Positions 15,950 through 24,885 of a stretch of 42,120 bases of DNA are shown in pieces (within the stretch, counting starts at the first letter, position 1; each line of letters begins with the position of its first letter). The DNA is taken from the NCBI GenBank assembly GCA_003223425.1, contig QHVA01000053.1, positions 1 to 42,120 on the forward strand, in the 5' to 3' direction. The notes under the pieces were generated by a model. It saw only the letters and a list, made by a program, of their open reading frames with translations. It searched no databases and had not been told where the DNA came from. A program made the position numbers and the translations under genes. Source of the stretch: Gemmatimonadota bacterium. Lineage in GTDB: Bacteria > Gemmatimonadota > Gemmatimonadetes > Gemmatimonadales > Gemmatimonadaceae.

Positions 15950-16671
15950 CACACTCTCCCGATCACTCCCCACCAACGCAGGCGCCAGACCATCCAGACT
16001 GCTTCCCGGACGATCTTCTTGGACATCTTGCTCACACCTTCAGTGCGGTCGACGAAGATGATCGGGATTTCGACTAGCCGGAAGCCGCGCTTCCACGCTC
16101 GAAAGGACATCTCGATCTGAAACGCGTAACCGTTGGATTTTACGGAATTTAGATCGATCGATTCAAGTACGTTCCGGCGGAAGCACTTGAAACCGCCGGT
16201 CGTGTCGGAAATCGGAAGGCCGGTCACCGCCCGGGCGTAGACGTTCGCGGCGTAGCTGAGAAAAAGCCTGCTCATCGGCCAGTTGACGACGTTGACGCGC
16301 CCGTCCTGATACCGTGATCCTAGCACCACGTCGGCTTCCTTGATCATCTGCAGGAACTCTGGCAGCAGCTCTGGATTGTGTGAGAAATCGGCATCCATCT
16401 CAAACACGAGGTCGTATTTGCGCTCGAGCGCCCAGCGAAACCCCTCGATGTAGGCGGTGCCGAGTCCGAGCTTCCCCTCCCGATGAATAATGTGAACCCG
16501 TGGGTTGTTCGCAGCGATGCTATCGACGATCGCTCCGGTTCCATCCGGTGAGCCATCATCGACGACCAGGATCTCGAGAGACGGATCCTGAGCGAGAATA
16601 GCGGGGATCAGTCGGGCGATATTGAAACGTTCGTTATAGGTCGGGACGATGACCAGAGCGCGATCAGGCAA
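15949..16671 (-). CDS. Polyprenol-phosphate-sugar-synthase-like GT2 (DPM1 type)
   Basis: With TTG 16671 as start the protein is 240 residues and opens PDRALVIVPTYNERFNI, like bacterial polyprenol monophosphomannose synthases. VVDDGSPDGTG, the metal-binding EMDADFSHNP, LGSRYQDG and TTGGFKCFRR are all family-typical. There are no membrane segments beyond a short hydrophobic C-terminal patch. Such enzymes transfer mannose or glucose from a nucleotide sugar to polyprenyl phosphate, making a lipid donor for membrane GT-C enzymes. The longer ORF start (16725) would overlap the YfhO gene by 62 bases; the TTG overlaps by 8. A large membrane protein directly upstream is a possible user of the lipid-linked sugar. 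Confidence 0.85.
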   Translation of the reverse strand: MPDRALVIVPTYNERFNIARLIPAILAQDPSLEILVVDDGSPDGTGAIVDSIAANNPRVHIIHREGKLGLGTAYIEGFRWALERKYDLVFEMDADFSHNPELLPEFLQMIKEADVVLGSRYQDGRVNVVNWPMSRLFLSYAANVYARAVTGLPISDTTGGFKCFRRNVLESIDLNSVKSNGYAFQIEMSFRAWKRGFRLVEIPIIFVDRTEGVSKMSKKIVREAVWMVWRLRWWGVIGRV

Positions 16672-19087
16672 GGGGTCTCCGGTCGCCCCAGAATCCTGCA
16701 CCAAGCAGCAAAAATCCGAGGACAATCGCGAACCAGGTGATGGTCTTTCCTCTTTGGTATGACGGACTCGTGAACGTCAGCTGAATGCTGCGCGCTCCAG
16801 TCGGAAGCTCAACTCCGATGAGTGTGTAGTCAGTGCGACCCACTCGGGCAGGTTTACCGTCGACCGCGGCAATCCAGCCTGGGTAATAATTCTCCGACAC
16901 GACCAGCGAGGATCCGGGAGGAGCCGGCGCACTCAAGTCGATTCGCACGTTGCCCGGTTCGTAGTGCCAGACGGTTGTCGTGATTGTCAGTGGAGCTGGA
17001 AGGGATTGGACTCCCTGCGCGACTGTCACGTTTGCGGACGTGTCGAACAGAGCTGCGCGGTTCACATCGAAACGAGAATTCAGGATTGTCGCGAGCACCT
17101 GGTCGTCGGGAGCTTTCACGGCGACTGGAGTGACCCACGAATACGGATTCTCAGCATTCAGACGATACAGATAGGTGGTATCGCCGGAGGCGTTGCGAAC
17201 AGGTCCCTGCACCAAAGTAGTGTGCCCCACGAAGGGAAGCTCTGGGATGTTCGTGAGGAAATACTTGGTATTCGTGAGCCGGAGCACGTTGGGCGAAAAT
17301 ATTCGGTTGTCCTCCGAGCTGAAACCGGTGAGCTCGTTGTATCGCCCAAGTTGGTTGCCGTGATAGCCCCAGACGTTCCGGATTCTGTGGGTCATGAGAG
17401 CGTCGCCGCCGAGAAAGACGTCCGGTTCGGCGGTACGTCGGACCTGGAATGGTAGCACACGAACTGGCTGGGACTCGCGCTTCAAAGATTCGACGACGGG
17501 GTCGCTCGCGTAAATCACCTTCGCCGACGGAGAGAACATCCAGTAAATCCGCTCAACCGTCCAAAGATCGACAGCCACGAGAAGTGCGAGAGACCAGGCG
17601 GCAACCGTGCCTGAGATTTTTCCGCGTGTCAGCGCGAACCATAGTCCGAGCGGCAACAAAACGAAGGCGAGCGATCGCCATGCACCCAGCACCACCGCCG
17701 CATTGTTCGCCTGGACCTGGTCCAGCAGACGCTCGTCGGCAACCGACTCGGCGAGACTCGTGAACGCGCCAACTGATGCCAGCACTGCGATCCCGATCCC
17801 GGCAACTGCCCAGCCGAACATGTAATTCCGCGAGACGCGAAGCTGCAGAAACCGCTCGGTCCCGGCACAAGCGAGGAGCGCTATCGCCAGAGTGCCGACG
17901 AAGAAAATCGTTGCTGGCGCACGAAAATATTTCGTCCCTGGAATGATCGCATAAGGGATCCGATAGAATGGTGTCGCGCTTCCCAGCGACCAGAGCAGCG
18001 AGACGACCAGTGCCACTGACCAGAAGATGAGATGCTTTCTCTTGGGATCTGCGCGCAGTCCGACGAACGCGGCTCCGGCTAGAACGAGGACAACTACGCC
18101 GACATAGTCACTGTGCAGGTGAATGCCGTTGCGTCCCCAGTAGTTGTTAAGCATTCCTGAGAACTGTGGGAGATAGGCGTTGAGCAACTCCTCGGGCGGC
18201 CACGCGTAGGAAGTTGCCGCGCGATAATCAGCCAGTCCCCCTGCGCGCGGCGACCATTTCACGTACTCGCGCACCGGGAAGTACTGGACCGCCCCGATCG
18301 CCAGCCCGATAATCACGCCGGCCAGCGCCGCACCGAGTCGGCGCACTGCGATTGTGCGCGGCAGCTTTACTCCATCGAGCGTGGCGAAAGCCAGAAAGAG
18401 GGCGTACGCTCCCGAGGCCAGCAGTGTGTACTGGAGCAGCTGGGGATGGGGACTCAACACGCACAGTCCAATTATCAGTGCAAACGCACCCCAGCTCCAA
18501 TTCTTTCCTTCCCGAATCCCGCGGTGGAGCATCCAGAGCGCCAACGGAAAGAGCGCGCTCACGAACAGCTTACCGTCGTGTCCTGGTGAGACGGAGGACG
18601 CAATCTGTCCGCTCATCATGTACGCGAGTCCGCCAACGAGCGCGCCGAAGAAGGCGTACCCAATTCCCCGAAGGAAGACGTAGGTGAAGAGTCCGGCCAG
18701 AAAAATGTGGATGATGAAGCCCCACGTCATTGCGACGTCGGTTGGCATGATCATCCGAAGCAGGAACGTCGGGTAGAAAATGTCGCCGTGCATTGCGGCG
18801 ATGTACGGCATTCCGCCAAAGAGGTAGGGATTCCAAAGCGGGAAATGACCGGTCGTCCTCAGCGTCGCCGCAGCGAACTCACGAAAACCGTAACCCGCGA
18901 TGTACTGGTCACTGTGCGGATTTACGAGGAACCTGCCCCAAAGCGCTGCATATCCCAAAGAGAGTGTGGCCCACGCATAGACGAGCGCGGCCCAACCCAA
19001 CGCGAAGCGCGGCGCCGGGAGCGCCGCGGGTATGGTACCGGTAGTCGAAGGTTGCCGCAAAGGGACCTTCTTTTGTGCCTGAGCCAT
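16664..19087 (-). CDS. YfhO-family large membrane protein, putative glycosyltransferase
   Basis: The 807-residue product has roughly a dozen membrane helices and a long C-terminal extracytoplasmic part with a last helix. Early segments NPHSDQYIAGYGFREF and FPLWNPYLFGGMPYIAAMHGD, then SGQIASSVSPGHDGK, match the YfhO/GT-C-like family. The C-terminal region has ENYYPGWIAAVDGKPA, also typical. In Firmicutes YfhO-type proteins are linked to glycosylation of envelope polymers with lipid-linked sugars. Here the substrate is unknown. The neighbours (DPM1-like synthase, flippase-like protein, GT4, GT2) support a role in envelope glycan assembly. The start ATG follows AAAGG and lies five bases after the flippase stop. 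Confidence 0.8.
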   Translation of the reverse strand: MAQAQKKVPLRQPSTTGTIPAALPAPRFALGWAALVYAWATLSLGYAALWGRFLVNPHSDQYIAGYGFREFAAATLRTTGHFPLWNPYLFGGMPYIAAMHGDIFYPTFLLRMIMPTDVAMTWGFIIHIFLAGLFTYVFLRGIGYAFFGALVGGLAYMMSGQIASSVSPGHDGKLFVSALFPLALWMLHRGIREGKNWSWGAFALIIGLCVLSPHPQLLQYTLLASGAYALFLAFATLDGVKLPRTIAVRRLGAALAGVIIGLAIGAVQYFPVREYVKWSPRAGGLADYRAATSYAWPPEELLNAYLPQFSGMLNNYWGRNGIHLHSDYVGVVVLVLAGAAFVGLRADPKRKHLIFWSVALVVSLLWSLGSATPFYRIPYAIIPGTKYFRAPATIFFVGTLAIALLACAGTERFLQLRVSRNYMFGWAVAGIGIAVLASVGAFTSLAESVADERLLDQVQANNAAVVLGAWRSLAFVLLPLGLWFALTRGKISGTVAAWSLALLVAVDLWTVERIYWMFSPSAKVIYASDPVVESLKRESQPVRVLPFQVRRTAEPDVFLGGDALMTHRIRNVWGYHGNQLGRYNELTGFSSEDNRIFSPNVLRLTNTKYFLTNIPELPFVGHTTLVQGPVRNASGDTTYLYRLNAENPYSWVTPVAVKAPDDQVLATILNSRFDVNRAALFDTSANVTVAQGVQSLPAPLTITTTVWHYEPGNVRIDLSAPAPPGSSLVVSENYYPGWIAAVDGKPARVGRTDYTLIGVELPTGARSIQLTFTSPSYQRGKTITWFAIVLGFLLLGAGFWGDRRPLA

Positions 19088-19092
19088 GCCTT

Positions 19093-20022
19093 TCAGTTCG
19101 GTAAGGACCGTCGCGTCGCGCCCGCGGCAATATACAAGCCGCTCGGAACCAGCTCGACGATTGTCAGCCAGAGTCGTGCTGCGATTGCTACGAGCGCCGC
19201 GTCAGCTTCATTGGCAAGTCCAAGCTGCGTCATAAACGCGGCGAGGGTGAGCTCTCTCACGCCCAGGCCGGCCGGCGCGATCGGTGAGATGAAACCAAGG
19301 ATGTAAGCAGCGGTGTAAACTGCGATGTAAGAGGAGATTTCGCCAGGCGCTGCCCCGAGCAGCCCGCGCACGAAAAGCTGAAACGCAATTCCGTAAAACA
19401 GCCATGAGAGAGCGCTCGCCACAGCTGCCGTCCAGATGCTCGCCGCCGGAACAAAAGGTGGCGCGAGCTCCCTTCCAATAAGATTGCCAACCCAAATAGC
19501 GAGCGGGGGCAGAAAGCGCGGTGCACTTAGCAGAAGGCCCAAGAGGAGAAGAACAGCCAAGCCCACGAGCAACGGTTGGCCGAGCAACTTCGCGCTCGTC
19601 ACCATCACAATCGCGGTACCGGTGGCGAGACTTACCGTTTGCATGATCACCGACGATCCCGCCGCGGCAATCGCGGACAGACCGCGTCTCTTTGCCATCA
19701 CCCCCATCGCTGTGAGCGACCAGATATTTCCCGGCACATACTTGCCGAGGTTTGACAGAAACCAGATACGAGCCGCGTCGCCGAAAGGAAGGTGAGAATC
19801 CCACGCGACCAGGATACGTCGCCAGCCTTCGATCAGAAGCGCGTACGTCAACAGGATCAGCGCGGTGGCGGCGGCGATCCATTCCCATCCGAATTGGACG
19901 CTGATCAGTCGCAGCTCGACTCTGCTCCACTGCGTTGCCAAAGAGCGCGCAGCGAAGAAGAGCACCACTGCGGCAAAAACCCACTGCGCGAGCTTGAAGA
20001 GGTTACGACGTCCTAGCGCCAA
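19093..20022 (-). CDS. Flippase-like / LPG-synthase-TM-domain membrane protein
   Basis: About 309 residues with seven to eight membrane helices. FLSNLGKYVPGNIWSLTAMG and a late segment with SPIAPAGLGVRELTLAAFM are signatures of the lysylphosphatidylglycerol-synthase transmembrane (UPF0104/AglD-like) family. Members lacking the soluble aminoacyl-transferase domain, as here, are proposed lipid or lipid-sugar translocases. The ORF track starts at 20175 deep inside the GT4 gene. I choose TTG 20022, which overlaps that gene by 20 bases and leaves a short basic N-terminus before the first helix; the exact start is uncertain. Placement between GT4 and the YfhO gene suggests it moves a lipid-linked glycan. 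Confidence 0.78.
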   Translation of the reverse strand: MALGRRNLFKLAQWVFAAVVLFFAARSLATQWSRVELRLISVQFGWEWIAAATALILLTYALLIEGWRRILVAWDSHLPFGDAARIWFLSNLGKYVPGNIWSLTAMGVMAKRRGLSAIAAAGSSVIMQTVSLATGTAIVMVTSAKLLGQPLLVGLAVLLLLGLLLSAPRFLPPLAIWVGNLIGRELAPPFVPAASIWTAAVASALSWLFYGIAFQLFVRGLLGAAPGEISSYIAVYTAAYILGFISPIAPAGLGVRELTLAAFMTQLGLANEADAALVAIAARLWLTIVELVPSGLYIAAGATRRSLPN

Positions 20023-21175
20023 GAACCTGTCGGTATATCTCTGCGTACCGGCGCGCGGCGGATTCCGGCGCAAATGCAGAGAGTGCGTAGAGTCGCCCTG
20101 CCCTGCCGAGCTGACTTCCCCGACCATCGCGGCCGAGCAAATCATCGAGTGTGTTGGCCAGCGCCGTCCTGTCACCAGGCTGGACGAGCAGTCCCGTCTT
20201 CTCGTGCTGAATCACGTCGCGGAGCCCGCCCGAATCGAATGCGACTACCGGTGTCTCGCAAAGAAGCGCCTCGACGGCGACGAGTCCGAGTCCCTCATCC
20301 ATCGATGGCAGCACGATCGCGGCGGCTCGCTGATAGACTTCCGGAAGCTCCGACTGCGAAAGCTGTCCGTGCCAGCGGATACGTGAAGCAACCCCGAGCT
20401 GTTGTGCGAGCTGTTCGAGTGACTGCCGATTCGGACCGTCACCGACGATGTCGAGCTGCGCCGGGGTCTTCATCGCTGACATCGCGTATAAGAGGTGCTC
20501 TACTCCCTTTTGTTGGGTCAATCGACCTACATAAAGGAGGCGACCTGCGTCGCGCGCCGACCCAGGTCGCGGCTCGAAAAGATCGGTGGCCACGGGCATT
20601 GGCGCGACCATCGGGTGGATGCCAGGAGCGAGGGCTTCCGTCTCCTCTTTGAGCCAGCGCGAGACCGTAGTCACTGCGGCAGAATGTTTTAAGACGTGTC
20701 CGAAGAGCGGCTTGGCAATACCGACTTTTCGAGCGAGACGAACGTCGGTGCCGTGAAGTGTGGTGACGAGCGGAATGTGGGCCAGGCCACCAACCCAGGT
20801 TCCTACGACTCCGTTTGGAAACCACCAGTGCGCGTGAACCACCTGCGGCTCGAATGCGCGCCGCGCCCGAACGGCATGCATGAAATCGGAGCCCAGAAAA
20901 CTTACCAATGCGAGCTTCGCGGTCCATGAGGACGCGACGTCGCCGGCCATATTACCAGTGTAAGCGAGTTTCTCGTAGCGACGAGGCGCGTATCTGAACC
21001 GCTCGACGCCAACGCCCTCGATGTCTTCTGCGGCAGCCAAGCCCGGAGCAGCAGGCGCCACTACACGAACCGTTACCCCTTCTCCGCGAAGTGCGACGGC
21101 GAGACGCAGGATAAACGAGCCGGCGGCGTCTCCTTCCGTTCGCGGGAACGAGTGCGTGAGGAACAGAACGTTCAT
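20003..21175 (-). CDS. GT4-family glycosyltransferase (GT-B fold)
   Basis: A 390-residue two-domain enzyme. The N-terminal domain begins MNVLFLTHSFPRTEGDAAGSF with the glycine-rich acceptor loop, followed by HAHWWFPNG and TLHGTDV. The C-terminal domain has LLYVGRLTQQKGVEHLL, DIVGDGPN, and the nucleotide-sugar-binding PSMDEGLGLVAVEAL with the EX7E-type glutamates. The donor sugar and acceptor cannot be told. It follows the GT2 gene by four bases and overlaps the flippase gene. Confidence 0.9.
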   Translation of the reverse strand: MNVLFLTHSFPRTEGDAAGSFILRLAVALRGEGVTVRVVAPAAPGLAAAEDIEGVGVERFRYAPRRYEKLAYTGNMAGDVASSWTAKLALVSFLGSDFMHAVRARRAFEPQVVHAHWWFPNGVVGTWVGGLAHIPLVTTLHGTDVRLARKVGIAKPLFGHVLKHSAAVTTVSRWLKEETEALAPGIHPMVAPMPVATDLFEPRPGSARDAGRLLYVGRLTQQKGVEHLLYAMSAMKTPAQLDIVGDGPNRQSLEQLAQQLGVASRIRWHGQLSQSELPEVYQRAAAIVLPSMDEGLGLVAVEALLCETPVVAFDSGGLRDVIQHEKTGLLVQPGDRTALANTLDDLLGRDGRGSQLGRAGRLYALSAFAPESAARRYAEIYRQVLGARTS

Positions 21176-21179
21176 CTAT

Positions 21180-22196
21180 TCAGAGATTGTTCGTCGTGTC
21201 ACGTTCCCGGGCGAGGTCTTCGATGCGCGCGCGCAGCTGGCTCAGCTCCGCGCGCTGAGCGGCGATCATCTCTCCAAGGAGTCCAGTTGCGAACAGCACG
21301 CTCCCTACTGTGACGCAGGTCTCGACGAGGTTCACCAGTGGACGGAATCCGACGCCTCCGATGACGCGCCACAGAATGGCGACGATTCCGACGATGACCC
21401 CAACGACGAACAAGAGCGCGCCCAGCACTCCAAACAGGAGAAGTGGTTTTCGCGCAAAGCGGAGCTCGAACCAGACCGCGAGCATGTCCAACACGCCAAC
21501 GGGAATACGCCCGATTCCAAACTTTGACTGTCCAGCGTTTCGCGGATAAAGGGGCACTGGAACCTCCGATACGGAAAATCCATCAGCTGCCGCCATCACG
21601 ACCATGTAGCGATGCCAATCGGGCCGGTTCGGCAACGCGTCCATCACCTCCCGCCGATACGCCTTGACCGAATTGAGATCGCGGACAGTCATCTTGAAGA
21701 GCGAACGACTCAGTTTGTTGTAGATGCCGGAGACAAACGCCTTCTCGTACTTCCCTTCCTTATAGCCGGTGACGATATCGGACTCGCCGGACACGATTGG
21801 CGCCACGAGCCGCGGGATATCTTCCGGCTTGTACTGAAGATCGGCGGGATAAAACACCAGTATGCTGCCGCGCGAATGCAGATAGCCGGTCCGTAGCGCA
21901 TCCGCGATGCCGCGTCGAATGCCGTGCCTCACCGGACGGAGAAACGGATACTTCGACGCGAGCTCCTGCAGGACGTTCCACGAATCGTCGACTGACCCGT
22001 CGTCGATGACAATCACCTCGTACCGCTGTGGCACCGAGGCGAATGCAGCGTGCGCTTGTTCCATGAAGAGCGGAAGATTCTCCGCCTCATCTTTGGCGGG
22101 TACGAGAATGCTTACATCGGGCCGGCTCGATACAGGTTGAAGCGGTGGGCCGCTATTGAAGCGCTGCGCCGCGTCAGCCTGCGGGACCGAGGTCAT
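21180..22196 (-). CDS. Membrane-anchored GT2-family glycosyltransferase
   Basis: A 338-residue protein. The GT-A domain (about residues 28-240) has SILVPAKDEAENLPLF, VIDDGSVDDSW, YPADLQYKP as the metal site and RDLNSVKAYRR. Two transmembrane helices follow (LLLFGVLGALLFVVGVIVGI and a second near residue 295), and then a charged C-terminal helix (AQRAELSQLRARIEDLARER). This plan resembles polyprenyl-phosphate glycosyltransferases of the GtrB/ArnC type. The start ATG overlaps the rpoN stop (ATGA), so it is translated directly behind sigma-54. Confidence 0.87.
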   Translation of the reverse strand: MTSVPQADAAQRFNSGPPLQPVSSRPDVSILVPAKDEAENLPLFMEQAHAAFASVPQRYEVIVIDDGSVDDSWNVLQELASKYPFLRPVRHGIRRGIADALRTGYLHSRGSILVFYPADLQYKPEDIPRLVAPIVSGESDIVTGYKEGKYEKAFVSGIYNKLSRSLFKMTVRDLNSVKAYRREVMDALPNRPDWHRYMVVMAAADGFSVSEVPVPLYPRNAGQSKFGIGRIPVGVLDMLAVWFELRFARKPLLLFGVLGALLFVVGVIVGIVAILWRVIGGVGFRPLVNLVETCVTVGSVLFATGLLGEMIAAQRAELSQLRARIEDLARERDTTNNL

Positions 22197-23662
22197 ACGC
22201 GCTTGCGCATCCGGGCTGAGAGCACACCGAGCTGATCGCGATACTTGGCGACGGTGCGGCGCGCGATCTGGACGCCGCTCTCGCGAAGAATGTTGACGAT
22301 CGCCTGGTCCGTGAGCGGGTGCTTGGGGTCCTCTTCCTGAACGAGTTTTTGAAGCTGCGCCTTGATGCCGCGAGCGGAGACATCTTCGCCGTCAGAGGTA
22401 GCGAGACCGGACGAGAAGAAAAACTTCAGCGGCAGAACGCCGCGCGGCGTCTGGACGAATTTCTCATTCGTCACTCTGCTGACCGTGGACTCGTGCATGT
22501 TGATCACTTCCGCGACTTCACGGAGCGTCAGCGGCTTGAGGTACTGGATTCCCTTCTCGAAAAACTCCCGCTGCCGCTCCACGATGTAGTTCATAACCTT
22601 GAGCATCGTTTGTCGACGTTGCTCGATCGCCTGGATCATCCAGTTCGCGGAATTCAGCTTGTTCGAGATAAACTCCTTGTTCTCGCCGTCGAACTTTTTC
22701 TTGTCGCGCGCGATCTCCTGGTAAGCGCGGCTCAACTTGAGGCGTGGAAGGTTGGCGTCGTTGAGGAAGACGTGGTACCGGTCGTCGATCTTCTCGACGA
22801 TCAGGTCGGGGATGATGTAGTTATCGTCGCGGGAGCCGAACTGGAGGCCGGGCTTTGGGTCGAGCTTGGCGATCTCGTCCGCTGCCTTCTGGACGTCGGT
22901 GGCGCTGATGCCGAAGCGCTTCGAGATCTCGCTCCATCGATGGTTGATCAGCTCCTCGAAACAGTCGCGCACGAGACGATACGGAACCGACTGCTCCAGC
23001 CCTGATTCGCGTAGCTGAAGGAGCAGACATTCGCGGAGGTTTTGCGCGCCAACTCCCGGCGGGTCGAGGCTCTGGATAGTGGCCAGCATCTTCTGTCCCT
23101 CCTCGACTGTGTAGAGCGGCAGATCTTCGGTGTCGCGCCCCGCCTCCTCCGCAGTCTTTCTTACGACGTCATTGAGCGCGCGGACGATATCTTCAACTCC
23201 GGACGCGAGATAGCCGTCATCGTTGATGTTTCCTATGAACTCGTCGGCGAGGAGCATTTGCCGCGGAGAGAGCTCGAGCAGACTGACCTGATCGCGCAAG
23301 TGATCGCTCAGATCGCGGGTAGCGACTGTCACCGGCTCGAAGTATTCACGCTCCTCGTGCTCTTCACGGCGACCGCCAGCGGTGTCGAAGCCATCGAGCA
23401 GGATCTCTTCCCAGTCGATCTCTCCCGCCCGCTCGTCTTCAGCTTGTGTCTGCGCCTGCTCCTCGGCCTCAGTCTCCTGCTCCTCTTCCTCCTCTTCCTC
23501 CGCCTCAACGAGATCGAGGAAGGGGTTGTTGAGAAGCTCCTGTTTGAGGTGTTGCTGCAGGTCCAGCAGCGGCATGTAAAGAAGGTCCATCGCCTGATAA
23601 AGGCGCGGATTTATCTTGAGCTCCTGGCGGAGCTGTGTTGATTGATTGAGGCCGGGCTTCAC
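22193..23662 (-). CDS. rpoN: RpoN, RNA polymerase sigma-54 factor
   Basis: A 489-residue sigma-54. Region I at the N-terminus is glutamine- and leucine-rich (QLRQELKINPRLYQAMDLL). Region II is a strongly acidic stretch (EAEEEEEEEQETEAEEQAQ). The core-binding region has SLDPPGVGAQNLRECLLLQL. The HTH includes LTLREVAEVINMHESTVSR and the RpoN box is ARRTVAKYRDQLGV near the end. Sigma-54 recognises -24/-12 promoters and needs AAA+ activators; none is in the window. The start is GTG 23662, overlapping the lptB stop. The lptB-rpoN order also occurs in E. coli, but here glycosyltransferases follow instead of hpf. Confidence 0.97.
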   Translation of the reverse strand: MKPGLNQSTQLRQELKINPRLYQAMDLLYMPLLDLQQHLKQELLNNPFLDLVEAEEEEEEEQETEAEEQAQTQAEDERAGEIDWEEILLDGFDTAGGRREEHEEREYFEPVTVATRDLSDHLRDQVSLLELSPRQMLLADEFIGNINDDGYLASGVEDIVRALNDVVRKTAEEAGRDTEDLPLYTVEEGQKMLATIQSLDPPGVGAQNLRECLLLQLRESGLEQSVPYRLVRDCFEELINHRWSEISKRFGISATDVQKAADEIAKLDPKPGLQFGSRDDNYIIPDLIVEKIDDRYHVFLNDANLPRLKLSRAYQEIARDKKKFDGENKEFISNKLNSANWMIQAIEQRRQTMLKVMNYIVERQREFFEKGIQYLKPLTLREVAEVINMHESTVSRVTNEKFVQTPRGVLPLKFFFSSGLATSDGEDVSARGIKAQLQKLVQEEDPKHPLTDQAIVNILRESGVQIARRTVAKYRDQLGVLSARMRKRV

Positions 23663-24885
23663 GAGCTCGTCACCTCGCCCTTCTCGCGCGAAACACGCTC
23701 GCGCAGCCGCGCGGTAAGTGTCGGACCAAGATAGATATCAGCCACCTTGTCATCGAAAACGAGGTCCCGGACCGTTCCGGAAACCTCTACCTGTCCGTCG
23801 TACATAATGTATGCGCGGTCCACGATGTCGAGCGTCTGTTCAACGTTGTGGTCGCTGATTAGCACGCCGATCCCCCGATGGCGCAGGCCAGCGACGATTG
23901 TCTGGATGTCGTGAACGGCTATGGGATCCACCCCGGCGAACGGCTCGTCAAGCATCATGAATTTGGGATCCGTGACAAGCGCCCGCGTGATCTCGAGGCG
24001 GCGGCGCTCGCCGCCGGAGAGTGCGTAGGCTTTGCTCTTCCGCAGCCGCTTGATACTCAGCTCGTCGAGAAGCTTCTCGAGGCGCTCTGAGCGCTCGGCA
24101 GACGACAGCGGAAGTGTCTCGAGGATCGCAAGAATGTTGTCTTCGACCGACAGCTTGCGAAAGATCGAAGGCTCCTGCGAAAGATAACCAATTCCGCGCC
24201 GTGCCCGTTCATACATGGGAAGTTTCGTAATGTCCTCTCCGTCGAGGAGGATTCTGCCGGAGAGGGGTTGAATGAGTCCCACGATCATGTAAAACGTCGT
24301 CGTCTTTCCCGCGCCGTTTGGACCGAGCAGTCCTACTATCTCACCCTGCTGCAGCCGCAGGGCGACGTCGTTCACGACTTTTCGACCCCGATAGATCTTG
24401 GTCAGGCCTTCGACCTCGAGCACGCTGCCACCGACCAGCCTCTGGCGGGGCGGGGTGGATAGAGCGAGGCGCGAGTGTTCTCCCGTTTCGCGCATCACCT
24501 CGGCAAACTCAGCCCGATGAGGGATGATGTCCGTCCAGAGGGAGGGAGAAACGCGGACCGTGGCAGAATCGCGGTCCAGATCCCCATCGAGAGGAACGAT
24601 CACACCGCGTTCGGCGAGGCGCGGCAAAATGGAGGTGGTGAGATAGCCGCGAACCTCGTCCTGGCCGAGTCGTCCCGCCTCTCGCTCGGCGTTGACGCCC
24701 TTTACCCGCAAGACGCGGAGATAGTCATCCCGGTAATTCGCGGCGACGTCCCGAACTCTGGCCACACCGTTATCGTCTGCCGCCCGCACGATGGCGTGCA
24801 GTGCGAAGCCGTCCAGCTGGTCATTCTGCGAGGCCCCGCCGATCAGCGCGCGTACACTCTCGGGGAGCCGATCGTCGCCGCTCAT
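23659..24885 (-). CDS. lptB: LptB, LPS-export ATPase with a 150-residue N-terminal extension
   Basis: Residues from about 154 on are a standard Lpt[19 protein letters not shown], Walker [10 protein letters not shown] (188-196), [18 protein letters not shown], signature [12 protein letters not shown] and Walker [14 protein letters not shown]. It powers LPS extraction from the inner membrane with LptF/LptG (not in the window). Most LptB proteins are about 240 residues; this one is 408. The extra N-terminal part (about 1-150) is soluble and mixed alpha/beta, including [21 protein letters not shown] and [19 protein letters not shown], which resembles a winged-helix shape. Its start overlaps the lptA stop as ATGA, so the extension is probably translated. 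A GTG at the core boundary could give a short form. Confidence 0.93.
   Translation of the reverse strand: MSGDDRLPESVRALIGGASQNDQLDGFALHAIVRAADDNGVARVRDVAANYRDDYLRVLRVKGVNAEREAGRLGQDEVRGYLTTSILPRLAERGVIVPLDGDLDRDSATVRVSPSLWTDIIPHRAEFAEVMRETGEHSRLALSTPPRQRLVGGSVLEVEGLTKIYRGRKVVNDVALRLQQGEIVGLLGPNGAGKTTTFYMIVGLIQPLSGRILLDGEDITKLPMYERARRGIGYLSQEPSIFRKLSVEDNILAILETLPLSSAERSERLEKLLDELSIKRLRKSKAYALSGGERRRLEITRALVTDPKFMMLDEPFAGVDPIAVHDIQTIVAGLRHRGIGVLISDHNVEQTLDIVDRAYIMYDGQVEVSGTVRDLVFDDKVADIYLGPTLTARLRERVSREKGEVTSS

Noticed and set aside
23460-23520. CTCCTCTTCCTC-like repeat as a microsatellite or regulatory repeat
   Set aside because: It encodes the acidic region II of RpoN, a normal feature of sigma-54.
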